Assembly: GCA_014825775.1 (NCBI GenBank)
Contig: MVAQ01000127.1
Location: 1 to 59,634 of the forward strand
DNA: 59,634 nucleotides
From: Krasilnikovozyma curviuscula
Taxonomy: Eukaryota > Basidiomycota > Tremellomycetes > Cystofilobasidiales > Mrakiaceae
Reading direction: 5' to 3'
Below, piece after piece: positions 55,372 to 59,634 of this stretch; position 1 is the first letter of the stretch, and each line of letters starts with the position of its first letter. The position numbers were made by a program, and so were the translations under genes. The notes under the pieces were generated by a model. The model was not told where the DNA came from. It saw only the letters and a list, made by a program, of their open reading frames with translations, and made no database searches.

Positions 55372-57705
55372 TTACATGGCCATTCCCACATGAACAGGCT
55401 CACTGGTTGCCAGCACAGCTCTTCCCATCGTGAAGGATACCTGTCGTGGACTGGCAAAGTTGACCTTCTCAGTATCCTGAATGAGAGAGATAGACGCCGT
55501 TGACAGCTCTGCTGCGTCTTCGTCGTCCTCGATCTGGTCTCCGCTGGACTCTGAGTCGGTGTATGAATCGCGTCGAGACCTACTATGTGTTGAGAAAGAG
55601 AGAGAACTGCAGGAGGATGACGGTGAAGGTTGAGAGGAAGTGTAGAAAGGTTGGCGATGGTTTCGAATGGCGTGGAGAGGCGGTGGTGGTGGGCGTCGTC
55701 TGTTGCGAGATGGAGTCAAGGGTGTTGTCGACGTAGTTTGAATACCCAGACCCAGGCCGAGATTGATTTCCTCCTGTGGAGGCCAAGTCACTGCAGCTCT
55801 CGTCGGCGGCGAGGAGGGTTTGGATGCTTGTTGCGAAGGTTGTGCTCCCTGCAGATCAATGGAGTGGGATGAGCTGATGGATCGGAAGTCGGCAACAGAT
55901 AGTGATTCAATGAAAGAAGAGAGTTCATCGTCTATTGAGGCGAAGTTGGAAGTTGCGAAAGTGGTGTCGGACGTGACAGACGAGAATGAACTTGAAGAAG
56001 ACAGTGATGGAAGAGACGGAAGGCTCGAGAGGTGGGTTTCAACAACGGCATCCAAAGACTGCTCTTGTTCTTCGACAATCTGTTCAGACTCGACCTCATC
56101 CAACACTTCTGGAAGAGGGGCTGGTAGTTTTGCAGCAACTGGAGTTGCTTCATCAGCGATAGGTGAGTCGTGATCTTCAAAATCCAACGAGAAGGAACTG
56201 TCTGAGATAGGAATTGCAGGAAGAATGCCTGGTTCTTGTTGTATTGGTGTCCATGTGATAGAATTGAGTGCTGGGAAATGTGCTTCGTCGAAGGGCTGCT
56301 CAATTTCGGGCATTTTTGGTGTGAGATCGACCGGATCGTCGAGGTTGATGAGGTCCACCTCTATTGTACACTCTTCTGCATCCTCAACTGCCATTGCTGA
56401 CGCCTCTGCCTCGTGCGTGCGTTCATCCTCATCTGAATGTGACAGAGCCAGAACAGCAGCCTTGTCCTGCTCATCTGCCAGAGCTCCATGAGTCTCAGTC
56501 ATCCCCGATGTGCAATTCTGATCGACATTAAACTCATCACCGTCCATCAGAGGAGTGGCAGGAATTATCTGGAAGGTTGGGAGTTCGATCGGACGTTGTG
56601 CACTCTTCTTTTCGAAGGTAGTTTCTGAGATGGGGACCACTGTTCCTTCAGACCCACGACGACCGCCATCGTAAGAGCTGGGGAGGATGGATGATGCTCG
56701 GGATAGTCCCGGACGTGACGAGGACATGATGGAGAGAGGTCTGCTGCTGTCAGCCGTGAAGTCAAGCGTTGGACGCGTCTAGAAAAGCAGAAGATCAGTC
56801 TCTGGGCGGACATGATGAGACAAGATTTTTTAAAAATTTACAATACTATCCAGACCACTCAAACTCCGACTACGTTTTCGTTGGTGACTTGGCCTGAAAG
56901 TTGGTGCCGGCGCTCTGGTTCTGCGAGTCGACACGTAAACCGTTGGTGGTGTTCTTGGCCTCGATTCTTCTTCTTCTTCTGCTGCTGCTGCTGGAGATGG
57001 AGCCTGTTGTCTCTGTTGCTGGGAAGCATGAGTGAATGGAGGCGTTGGTGGGAGTGGTCCAGCAGGTGGTGCCGGTCGAAAGACGTTGACAGTGAACTGT
57101 ATTTTTTCTTCTACGGGTGACTCCACATGTCCCGTCTGCTTCGCGCTCATATGTCTGTATACTGAATCATCTTCACTTTCACTACTCTTCGTATCCCATA
57201 CCAAATCCTCATCGTAGATCGCTGCAGAACGATTTGAGCTGGCAATGCTGGGATTGGTGTAAAAGGTGGTTCGGATAGGTGAAGTGATTGGCTCAGAGAT
57301 TTGATGATGTTGCGAGTGGTGATACTGTTGCTGGTGGTGATGGTACTGTTGTGGGAGTGGGGGTGGGGAGGGTTGAGGAGGAGCAATGTTGACGAAGTGT
57401 GACTGTCCAAGTGGGGATGGTGAAAATGAGTCGCGCGTCGGAGAGGGTATGGATTTCTTTCGCCAGAACTTGAACGTAGGTGATGACGGTGACTCTGCTG
57501 TTGGTTCAGGCAGAACAAATTTGACATTCTGCCCTACTGCTGGTGCCGACGAAGAGCCAGAAGGAGCGTTGCTGCTGGTGCTGATGATGCTGGTGGGCGG
57601 CGGCGTCGACGCTGTCGTCGCGCTTGTGTGGAGGGAGAGAGGAGACGGGGGTGCCTTTCGAAGACGGGACTTTGACTGCTTGTGGGAAAGAGTAGGGAAG
57701 CCCAT
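55372..57705 (-). CDS. Unknown low-complexity protein
   Basis: A protein of about 760 residues from two exons, joined in frame by an intron (about 56778-56839, GTAAAT...TTCTAG) that links SLSGLDSI to TRPTLDFTADSS. The first exon is Pro/His/Gln-rich with KFWRKKSIPSPTRDSF and a Ser/Arg-rich RKRSRSLSG. The second is acidic (Glu/Asp) and then Ser-rich, with INLGLGLGIQTT and the tail PRQVSFTMGRAVL. No known domain. Without the intron the two frames would look like two genes; the in-frame join and shared composition favour one. Start ATG 57705 (MGFPTLSHKQSKSRLRK), stop TAA at 55372-55374. Possible phospho-regulation by Ser-Pro and RxxS sites. Confidence 0.7.
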
Positions 57706-58578
57706 GGCCGCTGGAGACTGGATGAAGGATCTGTATGAGGGATGTCCTGATCGCGTAAGGAGAATTTTCCAAGGTGAAACGAGGGCGGGCTTGGGTCTGT
57801 GGACGTTGTGGACGGGAGCGTGGACGTGCTGAGGAGATAAAGGAGTGACTGGTACTGGAAGGAGTGTGGGTTGGCTGCTACAAAGCAGTATGAAAGAAAA
57901 GGAAAAGGTTAGAAGCCAGGACTTTTTTTAGTGCTCGCAGTCGAAGGGATCATTCGACCCTGAGCGTCGCGACTCGAGAGGCACTCACTCTGGATTCTCG
58001 ACTCAGCAAGGAAACAGAAGCACGGAACAGGGAGAAAAGTACAGCTTGATGGTTGAGATACAGTCAGCAGCCAGGGCGCTAAGGGCGTGGAGATCACACG
58101 CACGAGAGCATGGTGGCTCCAGGAGGCGGGTCATGCTCTCTGCGCCTCGATCCTCGACCAAAAGTTAAAAACGCGTCGGCGCGTTTTCGTGTCTGCCGCC
58201 TTTTTCCATAAAAAAAGGGGCCGGCAGTCCTTTCATACACGGCAGTTACGTAAAGGTCCTGAAACCGCTTCTTCTGACTGATCGCCATAGTGAGACAGCT
58301 GTGTTCAGGGAGCAGGAAAAATGGCAGAGGAGAGACGCTTCGACGCTTCTGCTGCTCTTCGGTCAAGACGCGTTCTGCGTGCACAAATTTCTTGCGCTTG
58401 TCGTAAAAAAAATAAAACTCGCGCCTGACAGTGGCATCTTCATCTGAAATATATAAGACCACAACCGACAGTTCAAGCGTACAAGGAGGAGAGGAGAGGT
58501 AAAATGAGCAGCTGTTAAGAACTCTGATCAGGTCCCTGTCCCTTTTTTATTCGTTGCTCGATCCGCCGTTTCGCCTGG
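57706..58578. other. Intergenic, same-strand spacer with possible MCB boxes
   Basis: An 873-base gap upstream of the unknown gene at 55372-57705 and downstream of the Atg17-like gene. It holds two ACGCGT hexamers (58171-58176 and 58368-58373), the first within a perfect hairpin at 58168-58187. No gene seen. Confidence 0.5.
58168..58187. repeat. Perfect 8-base hairpin with TCGG loop
   Basis: AAAACGCG, loop TCGG, CGCGTTTT. The stem overlaps an ACGCGT hexamer. It lies about 470 bases upstream of the unknown gene's ATG. Confidence 0.6.
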
Positions 58579-59634
58579 TCAAGCAAACGAAGTAACGGAA
58601 CGAGTCAGAACCACATCAATCTTTGCTATCATATTTGACCCCATCTCACTCACCTCGTTGAGCAGCCCTTTGCTAACCTTCCTGACGGTCTCGTCAGGAC
58701 CAACAACGCCGACCTCCCAAACAGCAGGTTCCTCCTCTGCAAAACCCGGACATAGATCTCCCGGTAAGCTGCCCAGATGCTCCTCTACCCATTGTTCCCT
58801 CGCTCGGAGTTCGTCTTCTCGTGCGGCGGTGATGCCTGCCCAGAAGTCGCGGATCGCCTCGAGTTCGGTGTGTCGTCGACGGGCGCGGCGATTCATTTCG
58901 AGAAGGAGGTGGTCATACGAGTGGGTGTATGAGCTGAAGTATGTCATATAGGCAGAGAGGGTCGAGAGATCTGAAAGGAGAGTGTCTATAATTTCATTCG
59001 CTGCCGTCTGAAGAAAGATGAGTCGAACAGAAAGAAGACGAGAAAATGAGATCAACCGTCAAAAGGTTAGAAATGAGAATGAGTTGTGCCTCTCACTGTA
59101 TTCGTAGTGTGAATAGTAGTAATCTCGTCCAGAACATGTCCGACTTCTTCCAGCCTGGCGACGTGAATGTTGAGGGCAGCCAGATCCGACTCGGCGTCCG
59201 CCATCGCTCCTTGTAAATGGTGTCTGATGAAAGAAGAGATCAGTATGATATTGAGCATATATGAATGACATGTAGCGTCTCACGAGAAATCGGTCAGATC
59301 CAGGAGGGATGCCTCCAACTCTTCAAGAATAGGCTCCAATTGGTGACTATCAGCTATTAAGACTGTGTCGAAGGAGATGAGATCAAGGTTAACGGTTGTT
59401 GTCAGCGGCCGAAAAGATACTAATAACAACAAGAGGTGTCGACTCACCTTCCATCTCTTCCTCATCGATCCCACTAGCACCATCAATACCCGCCTGCTGT
59501 TCGACCCTGAGAGCCTCACTCAGCTGTTCCCAATGGTTCCTCAGCCCATCCAGTTGCTCATTTATACTGGCCTGTATTTCAGCTCGTTTTGAGTTGATGT
59601 GTTGTATATCTTGTTGGAAAGTAGGCGACAGCGT
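58579..59634 (-). CDS. ATG17: Autophagy protein Atg17-like (5' truncated by window end)
   Basis: C-terminal part of a coiled-coil protein resembling Atg17, the scaffold of the Atg1 kinase complex in fungal autophagy. Exons read INEQLDGLRNHWEQLSEAL, LEPILEELEASLLDLTDF, DLAALNIHVARLEEVGHVLD, LSAYMTYFSSYTHSYDHLLL and RRRHTELEAIRDFWAGI. It then has the family-like Arg-Glu helix and a LPGDLCPGF motif. Fungal Atg17 proteins end with a similar L-P-x-DLCP segment followed by conserved helices, here VSKGLLNEVSEM. Introns are near 59286-59220, 59092-59008 and 59450-59390. The stop is TGA at 58579-58581. Related candidates would be the Atg11/FIP200 group, but length and the DLCP motif favour Atg17. The start lies beyond 59634. 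Confidence 0.7.

Noticed and set aside
55372..57705. Two separate genes instead of one
   Set aside because: A GTAAAT donor and TTCTAG acceptor join the two frames in phase, and the second frame has no promoter-sized gap before it.

Overview
This is a eukaryotic, fungal window. Nearly every gene is broken by short GT-AG introns, mostly 40-110 nt, with up to about ten per gene. The protein set (Zn2Cys6 factor, Atg17-like protein, Spo12-like protein, Erd1-type EXS protein, CAP10-type GT90 glycosyltransferase, Siw14-type phosphatase) is fungal. The intron density and the GT90/CAP10 protein point to a basidiomycete, perhaps a tremellomycete-like member of Agaricomycotina; the phylum is fairly secure and the class is a guess. 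I found no rRNA, tRNA, CRISPR array, intact transposon or viral sequence. All exon borders were inferred by eye from reading frame, splice sites and family conservation.

Layout. 1-9.5 kb: the 3' part of an M20 amidohydrolase (PM20D2-like), an aldo/keto reductase, RNA polymerase III subunit Rpc17/Rpc9 head to head with the mitochondrial protease Oma1, and a small Spo12-like mitotic-exit protein. 9.5-20.5 kb: an Erd1-like Golgi EXS protein, an MIT-domain protein, an alpha/beta hydrolase of the homoserine O-acetyltransferase type, a DUF4112 membrane protein sharing an 88-nt divergent spacer with a carbonyl-reductase-like SDR, and a DUF1764 protein. 21-32 kb: a GT90 (CAP10-like) glycosyltransferase, an alpha-beta-barrel protein, a Zn2Cys6 transcription factor and the decapping enzyme Dcp2. 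32-41 kb: a membrane module that appears to be spliced to a FemAB/BioF2-like acyltransferase module, an Sfr1/Mei5-type recombination mediator and a Golgi pH regulator (GPHR) protein. 41.7-59.6 kb: an unknown single-span membrane protein, an RRM-like protein, a class C beta-lactamase-like hydrolase, a Siw14-like phosphatase, two long serine-rich proteins of unknown function, and the 3' part of an Atg17-like gene cut by the window end.

The window reads as ordinary core genome: housekeeping and regulatory genes in convergent and divergent pairs, not a metabolic cluster or an accessory island. No single pathway joins the neighbours. The parts most worth a second look are the probable membrane-acyltransferase fusion, four Leu-rich short motifs in the Dcp2 tail, very small coding exons, a GC-AG intron, three stop-free introns with lengths divisible by three, possible MCB (ACGCGT) cell-cycle boxes upstream of the Sfr1-like gene and of one unknown gene, and several sizeable proteins with no recognisable family.
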